The notes under the pieces: generated by a model
What the model was told of the DNA's origin: nothing
Databases searched by the model: none
Seen by the model: the letters and a program-made list of their open reading frames with translations, nothing else
Part shown: piece by piece, positions 53,704 through 64,000 of the stretch
Position numbering within the stretch: the first letter of the stretch is position 1
How the letters are laid out: each line of letters opens with the position of its first letter
Translations under genes and position numbers: made by a program
Assembly: GCF_027579695.1 (NCBI RefSeq)
Contig: NC_083578.1
Span: forward strand, 5,932,460 to 5,996,459
From: Neoarius graeffei
Taxonomy: Eukaryota; Chordata; Actinopteri; Siluriformes; Ariidae
DNA length: 64,000 nt
Reading direction: 5' to 3'

Positions 53704-54269
53704 CTTTTGGTTGTAAAAGAAATTGATGTAAAATTTTCTTTAAAACAGTAAATGACTCTTAAATTATATTCATAAATATCATTAGACAGATTTATATATG
53801 TTGCATTATATAGCTGATGAAATTAACACAGTTCTTATGAGTAAACTTTTAATGCTGCTGTATTTCTGTGGCGTCATTACGACTGGATTATACATTATGA
53901 ACTTAATTCAAACTGAAGTGGAGAATCAGGTCCAGTTTGGGGTCGAGAGCTTCACTTCCTCTGGAAAAAAAAAGCAATGCATAAATAATAATAAGAGGAA
54001 GAATGAAATGAATTTAAAAATGAAATGGTTTTCAGTGTGATGGATCATTTTGAGTTTATAAGATGATGCTTTTAATCAGGAGAGTCATTCAGCTGATTCT
54101 AAAATGTGTTCTTTAGCTTTGAAAAAACTCAGAGCTGAAATCTTGTCATTATTTTTGATCTGGAACACCAGAAAATATACACAATGATTTGATTGACTGT
54201 CTACTTTCTATAACAGTACATTTATTATTCTGTCAGAAAATGTTAATCATGTAAGCAAAGCATAATGTT
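53704..54269. other. AT-rich intergenic sequence
   Basis: No supported gene or repeat. Confidence 0.5.
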
Positions 54270-54434
54270 ACATTACAGGCATTTATCAGACGCTCTTAAC
54301 TAGAGCAGCATACAACGTACCATGAGCAGCCTGGGGAGCAGTTGGAGATTAAGTGACTTATTGGTGCAGGGAACTGAACCAGTAACCTTTTGGTCCCCAA
54401 GCTGCTTCTCTATCCATTAGGCCATGGCTTCCCA
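54270..54434 (-). mobile_element. Old tRNA-derived SINE of a third family
   Basis: On the minus strand: a head with TGGCCTAATGGATAGAG and GGTTCAGTTCC boxes, and a tail CGTCTGATAAATGCCTGTAA. No target duplication. Diverged. Confidence 0.65.
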
Positions 54435-54836
54435 ACATAAATAAAGCACAGTGGTGACCAGCTGAGAGTTAAGTGTGATATTTACAGGCCTAACTGTGAC
54501 TTCCTTTCAGTCATGGGATTTGACCTCACAACCTTTGGATCAGTAAGATCAAATCTTGTAGCCTGAGATTGAGAAATACTTTAACATGTGGAGTTTCAGC
54601 TGTGAGTGAAAGGTATAAACCGTATTACAGCTATCAAATCTGGAACAGGATTCCACCCTGGTATAGCTCCAATGTCCTATTTCATTCAAAGTGGCTTACA
54701 ATTCAGACAGGTTATAATTGAACAGGTGGGGGTTCGAGCAGGTTAGGGTTCAGGATGTATGGATGTACAGGTTGTGGATGATTTCAATTTCTTATTAGAG
54801 TAATAGCCTGACTTGCTTGATTTAAATAAAAGAAAC
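54435..54836. other. Intergenic sequence
   Basis: No supported gene. A few short direct repeats (CAGGTGGGGGTT, CAGGTTAGGGTT type) near 54720-54780. Confidence 0.4.
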
Positions 54837-54850
54837 AAGTTTCACAATAG

Positions 54851-55214
54851 GGCGGCACGGTGGTGTAGTGGTTAGCGCTGTCGCCTCACAGCAAGAAGGT
54901 CCTGGGTTCGAGCCCCGGGGCCGGCGAGGGCCTTTCTGTGTGGAGTTTGCATGTTCTCCCCGTGTCTGCGTGGGTTTCCTCCGGGTGCTCCGGTTTCCCC
55001 CACAGTCCAAAGACATGCAGGTTAGGTTAACTGGTGACTCTAAATTGACCGTAGGTGTGAGTGTGAATGGTTGTCTATGTGTCAGCCCAGTGATGACCTG
55101 GCGACTTGTCCAGGGTGTACCCCGCCTTTCGCCCGTAGTCAGCTGGGATAGGATCCAGCTTGCCTGCGACCCTGTAGAAGGATAAAGCGGCTGGAGATAA
55201 TGAGATGAGATGAG
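54851..55214 (+). mobile_element. tRNA-derived SINE (Mermaid-type), copy 5
   Basis: Full-length. Target duplication AAGTTTCACAATAG (54837-54850) versus AAGTTTTACAATAG (55215-55228), one mismatch. Its right duplication is also the left duplication of the next SINE. Confidence 0.93.
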
Positions 55215-55228
55215 AAGTTTTACAATAG

Positions 55229-55582
55229 GTGGCACAGTGGTGTAGTGGTTACCACTGTCGCCTCATAGCAAGAAGGTTCTGGGTTCAAGCCCAGCGGCTG
55301 ATGGGGGCCTTTCTGTGTGGAGTGTGCATGTTCTCCCCGTGTCTGTGTGGGTTTCCTCCGGGTGCTCCGGTTTCCCCCACAATCCAAAGACATGCAGGTT
55401 AGGATAATTGGTGGCTCTAAATTGACTGTAGGTGTGAATGTGAGTGTGAATGGTTGTGTGTCTCTCTGTGTCAGACCTGTGATGACCTGGTGACTTGCCT
55501 CTCACCCATAGTCAGCTGGGATAGGATCCAGCTTGCCTGCGACTGTACACAGGATAAGCAATTCCGGATAATGGATGGATGG
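55229..55582 (+). mobile_element. Related SINE, older subfamily, copy 6
   Basis: Same head with more changes and a different tail (GGATAATGGATGGATGG). AAGTTTCACAATA follows at 55583-55595, matching the copy before it. Confidence 0.9.
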
Positions 55583-55794
55583 AAGTTTCACAATAACAGC
55601 ATCACACTCACTGATATTAAAAGTGATTTTGGCTGCAGTGTAATAAACCCACGAGTCAGAAATCATCATCTTTCAGTCTCTTGCTCTCACTGCTTATGTG
55701 TAGGTGATTATGCTGTATGTTAGCATTTGGCTAAAATGAAGATGTAAAACATAGAGGAAATCTGAAACCAGCGGGATGTGTTTGAGGAAATATT

Positions 55795-56225
55795 TACACT
55801 GATCAGCCATAACATTAAAACCACTGATCAGTGAAGTGAATATCATTGATTATCTCATTACAGTAGCACCAATCAAGCGGTGGGATATATTAGGCAGCAA
55901 GAAAGAGTACAGTCAGTTCTTGAAGTTGATGTGTTGGAAGCAGGAAAAATGGCTAAGTGTATGAATCTGAGCAACTTTGCCAAAACTGTGATGGTGAGAT
56001 GACTGGGTCTGAGCATCTCCAATATGGTACATCTTGCGGGGTGTTCCCGGTATGCAGTGGTTAGTACTGAACAAAAGTGGTCCAAGAAAAGACAACCGGT
56101 GAACTGGCGACAGGGTCATGGGTGCCGAAGGCTCATTGATTCACATAGCACATATGGTACCATCCAGAAGAACAGAAGACCTACTGTAGCACAAAGTGCT
56201 GAAAAAGTTAATGCTGGCTAAAACA
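55795..56225 (+). mobile_element. Tc1-like fragment, 5' part
   Basis: Starts ACACTGATCAGCCATAACAT, a fish Tc1-type terminus, and covers decayed N-terminal transposase sequence (the ATG near 55948 region onwards, GGCTAAGTGTATGAATCTG). No catalytic part. Truncated on the right. Confidence 0.7.
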
Positions 56226-56379
56226 GAAAGGTGTCAGGTCTATAAAGGTGTCACTGGTTCACCGTTATTCACATTTTATACATTTGTGTAGATCTATATC
56301 CATTGTATTGCTTTTAAAAAGACTGCTTGCATTCCCACTTGCATCTGCCTCACATTCCCTGACTGATATTGGGAAAACT

Positions 56380-56755
56380 CATCTCATCTCATTATCTCTA
56401 GCCGCTTTATCCTGTTCTACAGGGTCGCAGGCAAGCTGGAGCCTATCCCAGCTGACTACGGGCGAAAGGCGGGGTACACCCTGGACAAGTCACCAGGTCA
56501 TCACAGGGCTGACACATAGACACAGACAACCATTCACACTCACATTCACACCTACGGTCAATTTAGAGTCACCAGTTAACCTAACCTGCATGTCTTTGGA
56601 CTGTGGGGGAAACCGGAGCACCCGGAGGAAACCCACGCGGACACGGGGAGAACATGCAAACTCCACACAGAAAGGCCCTCGCCGGCCCCGGGGCTCGAAC
56701 CCAGGACCTTCTTGCTGTGAGGCGACAGCGCTAACCACTACACCACTGTGCCGCC
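56380..56755 (-). mobile_element. tRNA-derived SINE (Mermaid-type), copy 7
   Basis: Full-length in reverse orientation. Target duplication TATTGGGAAAACT (56367-56379) versus TATTGGGAATACT (56756-56768), one mismatch. Confidence 0.92.
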
Positions 56756-56768
56756 TATTGGGAATACT

Positions 56769-57559
56769 GTATTTATGAAATCAGTTATTCCAGGCTGTAA
56801 TGTAAAAATGAGGTAGAGTCAGACATTATGCCATGCCTCAATAACTCATGAAGAAATAATCTATAAATAAATGTAATCTTGGACCTAATATGTTATGTCC
56901 ATGGAAATTTTAGCATAAAAAAGCTATATTGCTCTTTGGATTAGCCAAAGATATTGCAGTGTATAATGAACTCCCAAATAATGAGATTTCATTTGTGATT
57001 GCAATATATAGCATAAAAGCAAGACATAAAAAAAAAAATTAACCCAATTTTATGTACAAATGGAAATGCATAAGCATAAAATGACCATTTTAAATATTGT
57101 TTTATAATTTTATCCATTATATTAAGGCTGAATAGTCATATGTAAAAGATCTTATCGATTTTCAATCATTGAGTTTTTTTTTCTTAATTTAACAATACAG
57201 TATGTGTTTACCCACAATTATTGTCCACATTTTTTAATTATATTTTTGTTGCCAGCATACCACACTGTGCACCTGACAAACATCACGTGCGATGTGGCCA
57301 TGATATAATACACTGATGTAATAAAATACTGTGTGGATTCAGTGTTCTGGATTATTTTGTGCTCCACATTATGGAAAACATTCCCATTGTTAAAGCTGAT
57401 CAAGCACTCATCTGATACAGTTACAGCTCACTTCCAGTAAGTGTAGTTTACATTTTTGCTCATCAAAATGTCATTTATACATCCAGGATTGCATATTTAT
57501 ATATACACATTATTATACAGTAAGCAAACACTCAGTTCTGATCGTCAATATATTGGCTG
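56769..57559. other. AT-rich intergenic sequence
   Basis: No supported gene or repeat. Confidence 0.5.
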
Positions 57560-57798
57560 TGGGAGAAATGGGCAGGCGTGAAATCCTGAGTGACTTTTAT
57601 AAGAGCCAGAACCTTATTGCCAGATGACTGGGTTTGGAGCATCGCTGGTAAGGCTTATGGGCTGCTCCCACTCAGCATTTGTGAGTTCTGACTGAATGTG
57701 GTCTGCGGAGGAACAAACCATGAACCAGCACCGGGGGGTTGTGTGCCTGAGGCTGATTGACAGAGAGAGCAATGAAGCCCATCCCATCTGATCTAAAC
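57560..57798 (+). pseudogene. Tc1-like transposase fragment, left half
   Basis: Decayed N-terminal coding sequence of the same Tc1-like family as 55795. It ends at the 8-bp hAT target ATCTAAAC (57791-57798). Confidence 0.6.
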
Positions 57799-58674
57799 CA
57801 GGGTTGTAGTCGAGTCACTAAACCTCAAGTCCGAGTCCAGTCTCGAGTCCCCAGTGTTCAAGTCTGAGTCAAGTCCAAGTCATTAAATAAAATTTCAAGT
57901 CGAGTCCACAATTGGTCTGAGTCAAATCCGAGAACAAGACTCCAACTCCAACCGCACAATTTGACGATGTCTGTTTCAGTGCCATTAACATTAGTTTGTT
58001 CTTGAACATGCCGTATGAACAGGTGAATGTGCTTCTCTTTATCAGGGAGTGTGAAGTATTCTGTCAGAGATGGTTGGGAGACGGATGTAAGTGCAGAAGG
58101 TGTGTTTATTAATACAAGTGAAGATGGTAAACAATCCAGAACGGCAGGCAAAATCGCAAAACGGTGATACAGGCGATATGTCGAGCGAGGCACAAACAGG
58201 CTATCGTAGACTCGGCAGGATCAAAGAAGAGAAACAGGGAATCAGGGATCAGGAAACCAAACAAGGAAATTAGGCTCGGTAATGTATCAGTTTAATGCAG
58301 GCACGCTGATTGCACCTTAATCCTGTGCAGGTGCAAGTCGTTTATAGCGTGTGCGAGAGTCCGCTTGTCGTGTGCGATGTCCAGAGCGCCCGAGAGTCTA
58401 TCTGATGCACGCGCCAAGGCACGCAGGTGTGACACTCTTGCACGAAATTAGTACAAAAATTAATGTAGCTATAAATATCTTATGCCAAATTATTATCCCA
58501 TGTGACAAAAAATAAAGAAAAAATCAGAGTCCTTGTCTCCAATTTATGAGTCCGAATGCAGTTAATGCCTGTCTGAGTCATCCGTGCTCAAATCCAAGTC
58601 AAGTAACAAGTCCTTAAAATCAGGACATGAGTCGGACTCCGGTCTGAGTCCTGGACTCGAGTACTACAAGCCTG
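57799..58674 (+). mobile_element. hAT MITE with GACTCGAGTC-type repeats, complete
   Basis: Ends CAGGGTTGTAGTCGAGTC and GACTCGAGTACTACAAGCCTG (20 of its bases shown in the other copy's entry), with a perfect 8-bp duplication ATCTAAAC (57791-57798 and 58675-58682). The middle (about 58053-58437) begins TGTCAGAG, ends GTGTGACA and reads like an LTR. Its last 50 bases also occur in the copy at 5.5 kb, so its limits are unclear. Confidence 0.88.
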
Positions 58675-58920
58675 ATCTAAACCAACAGGAGGGCTACTGT
58701 GGCACAGAAAAGCACAGATGATATTAATGATGGTTACGGGAGGAATGTGTAACAAAACACAGCACATCACACCCTTTTGTGTATGGGGCTGCATAGCTGG
58801 AGACTGGTCAGAGTGCCCATGCTAAACCTTTTGTACCATCAAAAGCACCTACAATGGGCATGCAAATATCAACCTTGGGACAATGGAAGAAGATCACCTA
58901 GTCAGATCATCATGTTATTA
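58675..58920 (+). pseudogene. Tc1-like transposase fragment, right half
   Basis: Continues after the MITE with recognisable Tc1-like sequence (TATGGGGCTGCATAGC, GTCAGAGTGCCCATGC, CAATGGAAGAAGATC). Stops and indels throughout. Confidence 0.7.
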
Positions 58921-60485
58921 TATCTTAACATCATGCTAAAATGATGGACAGCTCATTTAAAACCAATGGGACTGATTTCAGCTTTTCAGCTGTCTAAAGC
59001 GCATCATTTTACAGCATCATCATTTTCATGCTCCACTGGGATTTAATCAGAGTTTCCTGCCCTGTTCCATCTTCTTCAAACCAACATTATATTATTACGC
59101 CTCTTATTCAACAGGACATCACTATAATATATTTAAAGAATAAGTGTTTCTTTATTCTTTAGACTTTCAGGGCAGGCTTTTCAACATATTTTTTTTCCGA
59201 GAAACTGATGATGTAATAATATCCCTGCCCTGTGATTGGCTAACATTTGGAAAGGGTTTCAGTGAACTTCTCCAAGATGCGTGTTTAGTGACTGTGGGGC
59301 TTTTTTTTTTTTTTAGCATAAAGTCTGCTGTCTCTCTCAGAAAAAAAGAGTACTTAACTGTACCGTTCTTTATTGCTGGAGGGGTACCTTTTGTACCTTT
59401 ATTATGTATCTTTCAAATGGAAATGGAGAAATAGCATACTTTAATGGAAGGTACATAATTAGACTGGAATTATCTTTAAAGCTGTAAAAGCCAACATTTG
59501 CACCTTTCAGTGCATATAAATAATGTTGAATTGGATTTAATGTGTACAATTGCTGGACATTTTAAATATTAATTTAAAAAAAACCCCTCCATACACCAAC
59601 AAATAGCCACAGTGTCATTGTACACATTTAAATGACAAGTCTAATATTTCAATAGTCTGAATAGGATTATGTTAAGGGGTACAATAAATATTGTACTATG
59701 TGATTCCTCTCCCCTTAATATTTATGGAGAAAATAGCAAACCAATCAGCCATCTGTCAACTTAATGCAACCTTTACATGAGCTAAAGGAGTCAGAGGTTC
59801 AGTTCCTCCATGTTTTGTGATTCCCTCTTTCTTCATCTGACCTCATGCATACATATGAACACATACAGCACAAACACAGTGACGTCTAGTGGAGATACTG
59901 AGGCATCAGTGTTCATTTCAAATACATAATAGTACAGTACAGAGTTCATACAGTTTGAAAAACAGCCTTTCAGTCCAATTCAAGGTTACAGATATGTTCT
60001 TTTATTTATCTTTTAGAGAGGCCGTGAACATAAGAGAAAGGAACAGAGCTGACAAAGTGTGACCTTTGAAAGTGTTGGTGGATTTGATTGTGGGGAAAGT
60101 CCTGAAATATTCAGACTGTGTATTATTTTGTTTTACCGGTTGAGTTGTTGTGAGCATTCTGTAAAGTGCCTGTTGGAGAAATAAAGCAAGACCCAAAGCT
60201 AAGTCAAAATCTGCTGATCTCCTGAGTCCTCCTTCCCATCCACCTGCACACATACCAGGTTCGACAGTCTTTATATACAGGAAATTATTGCATAAAAATA
60301 TCTCTTCCTTATCTGACAAAGTTCGTAAATAAAGAGCTACAGATCACTGAACCAAGCACTCCCAAACTTTTTGCAGTCAGGAACAACTTTAACTGTAGAA
60401 TAAACTTCACAGATCCCCACCAAACATATCATTATTGGAATGTGAACAATATTATTTTGGATATTTATTTTTTTCAGTATCATAA
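58921..60485. other. Intergenic sequence, mostly AT-rich
   Basis: Contains a T-run at 59303-59315 and GGTACC motifs near 59380-59450. 60000-60330 on the minus strand has a 105-codon reading without recognised domains. No gene is supported. Confidence 0.5.
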
Positions 60486-60677
60486 ACCCTGGTTGTGCAG
60501 TGGTTAGCACTGTTGCCTCACAGCAAGAAGGTTCTGGGTTCGACCTTGTGGCCAGCTGGGGTCTTTCTGTGTGGCGTTTCCTCCAGGTTTTCTGATTTCC
60601 TCCCACAGTCCAAAGACATGCAGATTAGGGCAACTGGCCCATTGGTGTGAATGTGATGGCTGTTCATCTCTGTGTTA
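60486..60677 (+). mobile_element. Old SINE (head part), split by a MITE
   Basis: Diverged head with TGCAGTGGTTAGCACTG and GGTTCTGGGTTCGACC boxes. Continues at 61369. It resembles the older subfamily of copy 6, including the final GGATGGATAG. Confidence 0.8.
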
Positions 60678-61368
60678 GGCTACGTTTACATTACGTCGAA
60701 TCAGCGGATCATCAGATTAACGTTCTTAAAACGATTCGCGTTTACACTAAAACCGTTAGCCGTGCACACAGCAACACCAATACGCGGATACGCTCGGCTC
60801 CGCAGGCATCCTGCGCTCCAAATCACTCCGCCCTGAACAGCGAGTGCCCTCTGGAGGGTGTGCACTCCGGCCCTGCGCAGCTCACAGAGCGCGCGAGTGA
60901 AGTGAACAAGCCACGATTCGGGACTGAGCCGCTGTGTGTGAGATCCCAGCGCATATCACTTATTACTTGCAAGTGGAAGGATGGCAAGCCTAAAGACAAT
61001 CATAACTACACAATGGGCAGTATTTGCATCAGTATTTGCAGTATTTTCATACTTTTATACTCTTTAATGAAAGGTGATACAAGGCGGAAGTCTGCGCCGT
61101 TTTTCAGCAGTCGCGTCACATGACCAACGCCAGCGAATCAGGAAGGTGGATGTCACAGTGACGTTGTCCAATGAGACGCCAGCTAGAGCTCAGCACAGCG
61201 TATTCGCGTATTCTCAATGTTTACACAGCACCGGAGCTGATACGATCTAGATTGAATACGTGGACGCTGGCGGATTCCCGTTTCCCCGCTTTTTCAGGGG
61301 GGTTAATGTAAACGGACAGTGCATCCGCGAAGAAAACGAGACAGATACGGTCTAGTGTAAACGTAGCC
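60678..61368. mobile_element. Harbinger-like MITE inside an old SINE
   Basis: Inverted ends GGCTACGTTTACA and TGTAAACGTAGCC, flanked by TTA on each side (60675-60677 and 61369-61371), fitting a PIF/Harbinger 3-bp target. 691 bp, GC-richer than its surroundings, with CpG-rich TACGCGGATACG motifs. A plus-strand reading of 158 codons has no recognised domain. Confidence 0.8.
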
Positions 61369-61492
61369 TTAGTCCTGCAATAGTCTGGTGAGCTGCCCAA
61401 GGTGAACTCCGACTCTCACCTGAAATCATCTGGGATTGGCTTCAGGAACCCCCTCAACCCTGATAGATAAACAATATACATAATGGATGGAT
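61369..61492 (+). mobile_element. Old SINE (tail part)
   Basis: Completes the SINE after the MITE, ending TAATGGATGGATAG. Confidence 0.78.
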
Positions 61493-61800
61493 AGTTTAAT
61501 TATTATTGATTATGCATCACAGACCCCCAGGGTGTCCTCAGATAACATTTTGAGAAGCATTGCATTAAATCAGTAAAGGCCCTCAGCATTTTATTAAAAT
61601 TATTTGATGGTATAATATACACTCAGACTATCAGACCTCTGGTTTGAACCTAAGCTTGGTTTATTGTTTGTGTGGAATTTTGCATGTTCTCCCTGAGTTC
61701 CAGAGATTCCCCCAGGATTTCTTTTATCTTTTTTTCATGTTATTGCAATGGGGTAAATCACAACCCACAATTATCCATGTTATTATATTTTATGTTGGGG

Positions 61801-61853
<53 letters not shown>

Positions 61854-64000
61854 AGCCTGTTTGACCTAATAAAATCTCAATCACTATTGAGGATGAAAAG
61901 GAAAAAGAGAAGACAATTTTACCAGAAGCAGCAGAAATATACAAATCAAAGTGAGTGCGCTAGCCAGTTAGCCAACACGCTATAAAATGAGTGAAGCTTC
62001 TTCAGGAGTGATTTCCACTACAGGAGCAAAACTGAACAGAACATTTGTTCACATTGTGTCTGAAATGTGAGTTACTATGACACTATACAGTTACTTTGTC
62101 AGATACGATATTTATTTCTTCTTTACAGTCTTGTTGTAAAAAGGAAATTTGGCGGTTAGGATTAGCTACAGCACTCGGCCTGCAGTTTTGTGTCTACAGC
62201 TGAATCACAGCCATGTGGATATTTAGTATCACCACGCTCCTGTGAGTTCGTTATTGCTTCATTATCGCCCGCTTGAATGGATCTCAAACGAGTGGCCACT
62301 ATTTTCCTGGCATTATAAATAAAAAAACAAACTGATTCAAAACTATGTCCATATTAGATGTTTTTATAGACTCAAACTAAAGCAACAAATTTCATTAAAT
62401 TCAGAAAAGTATGATTTCAGGAGCCATAAAAACAAAGACAGTTTTTTTTTTCTCCTAAAAATCAGAGGACTCTTGATTCTGCAGCTTTCGGTCTTCTTTC
62501 TTCTTCGCTCATCTCCTCCTCAGGACAATCATCAGAAAGAGACACGGCCAGATGAGGTGTCATGAACAAACAAATGAATCTTACTGTTCTTGATTATTTA
62601 TTTTTTCAGACTTATTAGATCATAGATTTGATTATTCACTACTCAGTATCATGATAACTTTCATATTTCTTGATAAAAATCAGGTTAACTTATCTGACTG
62701 AGCCCGAGTCAGAAGTCAGTGGTAAGTGCACAATCTGTCTGAAAACCACTGAAACTAAACACTACCGTATACCTCGGTACAATTAAAATAAAATCCATCC
62801 ACTGTTCAGTAAATATCTGCTAGCTCATGAGCTGTTAATTAGCAGCAAAAGCTAGCTACATAAATGGAGGTTACCTTTGCAACAGACCAATTTCCATATT
62901 ATATCTGTTGGAGTGACAACTGGTTCTGCCACGTTTGCCAAAATTTCCAGAACTCCAGTCTGGCACACTGAATTATGGGATTGTCTTCTGACTGGGACAG
63001 TCCTTTTCTCAGGAGCGCACAGATGCTGCCCCAAGAATGCTGCCTACACAGGATGCCGTCTTCCGACTGGAACGCACCAGTCCTTCAGTGCACTTGGAAT
63101 TAAACATTTAATTGTGGTTTTCTACTGGACTACTGGTTGAGATGTGTCTGTGCAAAAAGTGAAACATAGTTCAGTTCAGGAACCCTTGTGGTTTTTTTAG
63201 AAATACTAAAGTAAAAGATGTGGGAATTTGACTACGCAGGCCGCCACACATATAATGTGCACTACAGAGTGTATACAGTGTTTACACAATGCTATTTAAG
63301 ACCGTCTGTAGTGAACTGTACAGAACACCACAGCAGATTTATTCACAAGAAAAGAGACGCCAGTACGTGTTTACTGACAAAACTACTTACGGTACAGATA
63401 TCACTTCTAGCACAGACACTTTGTTTATTTTGTTTTTATTGTTATAAAATGTGTACGATGCCAAACATAAAATAGAACAGGATACACAGCTTTTCATTTC
63501 TTTCTTTTTTAATTCCAAACCCCTTTTTCTATGTCAAGAACAAAAGCTCAAAATTTCAAGAGCTGTAAAACTTAATGTCATTGTTGTTTGTTTAACCTTT
63601 GAAACCTAAACTTTTATTTTGTATTATTATTTCAGAACCTTTATTTATTTTACTATTTCAGGCACAAAAGCTCAAAAATTCAGGAATTATTATTATTATT
63701 ATTATTATTATTGTTGTTGTTTTGTTTGTTTGACCTTTGAAACCTAAAGACTATTCAGGATTTTAATATTGCTCTGATGTCTCGCTTTCTCTCCTGCTTG
63801 CTTTTCATTTCTTCCTTTTTGTGCTCCCAGTGTTTTAATTCTTTGTGTTTGTAATGATCAGCGCACCTCAGTATGGAAAGAGTAAAGGATCAGGAATTGT
63901 GAAACTCACTTGAGTGTCTGCCTGAACCCAGCTGACTGTGAGGAGAGAACTGATCTGATTGGATGATTTATTTATCACTGACTCTGCACTCGGCTGTATT
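61493..64000. other. Intergenic sequence to the window end
   Basis: AT-rich, with microsatellites at 61799-61852 and (ATT)n at 63686-63720. No ORF with a recognisable domain, no splice-bounded exon and no known repeat terminus was found on either strand. Confidence 0.5.
61799..61852 (+). repeat. (GAT)n microsatellite
   Basis: About 18 units. It makes a methionine run in one frame, which is not a protein signal. Confidence 0.97.

Noticed and set aside
60000-60330. LTR-like stretch on the minus strand beginning TGTCGAACC
   Set aside because: No partner, no target duplication and no clear end.
60647-61123. 158-codon ORF in the Harbinger-like MITE
   Set aside because: It begins outside the MITE in a SINE and has no domain. 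Chance reading in GC-rich DNA.
61798-61985. ORF with a long methionine run
   Set aside because: The run is the (GAT)n microsatellite.
62852-63475. Short ORFs near the window end
   Set aside because: No domain, no splice context, no repeat or coding bias that could be seen.

Overview
The window is a piece of a teleost fish chromosome. The evidence is one spliced MHC class II beta gene with the fish exon layout, together with several fish-type repeat families: tRNA-headed SINEs, L2-like LINEs, Tc1-like elements and Gmr1-like Ty3 elements. The main SINE is of the kind abundant in catfishes (Mermaid-type), so a siluriform is possible, but the sequence alone does not settle the species. Nearly everything outside the MHC gene is mobile DNA of different ages, much of it nested.

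Layout. 1-3.9 kb: a decayed Ty3/gypsy element on the minus strand, cut by the window edge. 4.1-13.6 kb: small non-autonomous elements (two inverted copies of one hAT MITE with 8-bp target duplications, a repeat called W here, SINEs), plus a 1.8-kb element with ~125-bp inverted ends carrying an exon for an XPG-like nuclease with a cysteine-rich tail (Academ-like). That element appears to split a small membrane-protein ORF. 13.7-19.2 kb: a complete Ty3/gypsy element (LTRs, 5-bp target duplication) inside an older MITE. 20.0-22.7 kb: a three-exon hAT transposase gene on the minus strand with a coiled-coil first exon. 23.1-25.5 kb: a solo LTR, a LINE tail inside a MITE, and a SINE. 25.9-27.9 kb: a MITE, a hAT-like element and a 359-bp foldback.

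27.9-46.3 kb is one nested stack. A Tc1-like element (minus) is interrupted by a Gmr1-like LTR element and by an intron-bearing IS630/Tc1-type element P. P is interrupted by LINE D. D is interrupted by a hAT element, a second SINE family and LINE C. C is interrupted by Q, a second copy of the P family. Target duplications are visible at most junctions, so the order of insertion can be read.

47.4-50.4 kb is a DD34E Tc1-like element with a LINE inside it. Its right end lies about 400 bp upstream of the MHC start codon. 50.6-53.7 kb holds the MHC class II beta gene (five coding exons, 249 codons, all open and in phase) with a candidate X/Y-box promoter embedded in GT repeats. 53.2-61.5 kb contains more SINEs, Tc1-like fragments, a hAT MITE and a Harbinger-like MITE. 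From 61.5 kb to the end only microsatellites and AT-rich sequence were recognised.

The only gene with a probable host function is the MHC class II beta gene: a cell-surface antigen-presenting chain that would pair with a class II alpha chain not present here. The remaining coding sequence consists of transposases, reverse transcriptases and their fragments, mostly broken.
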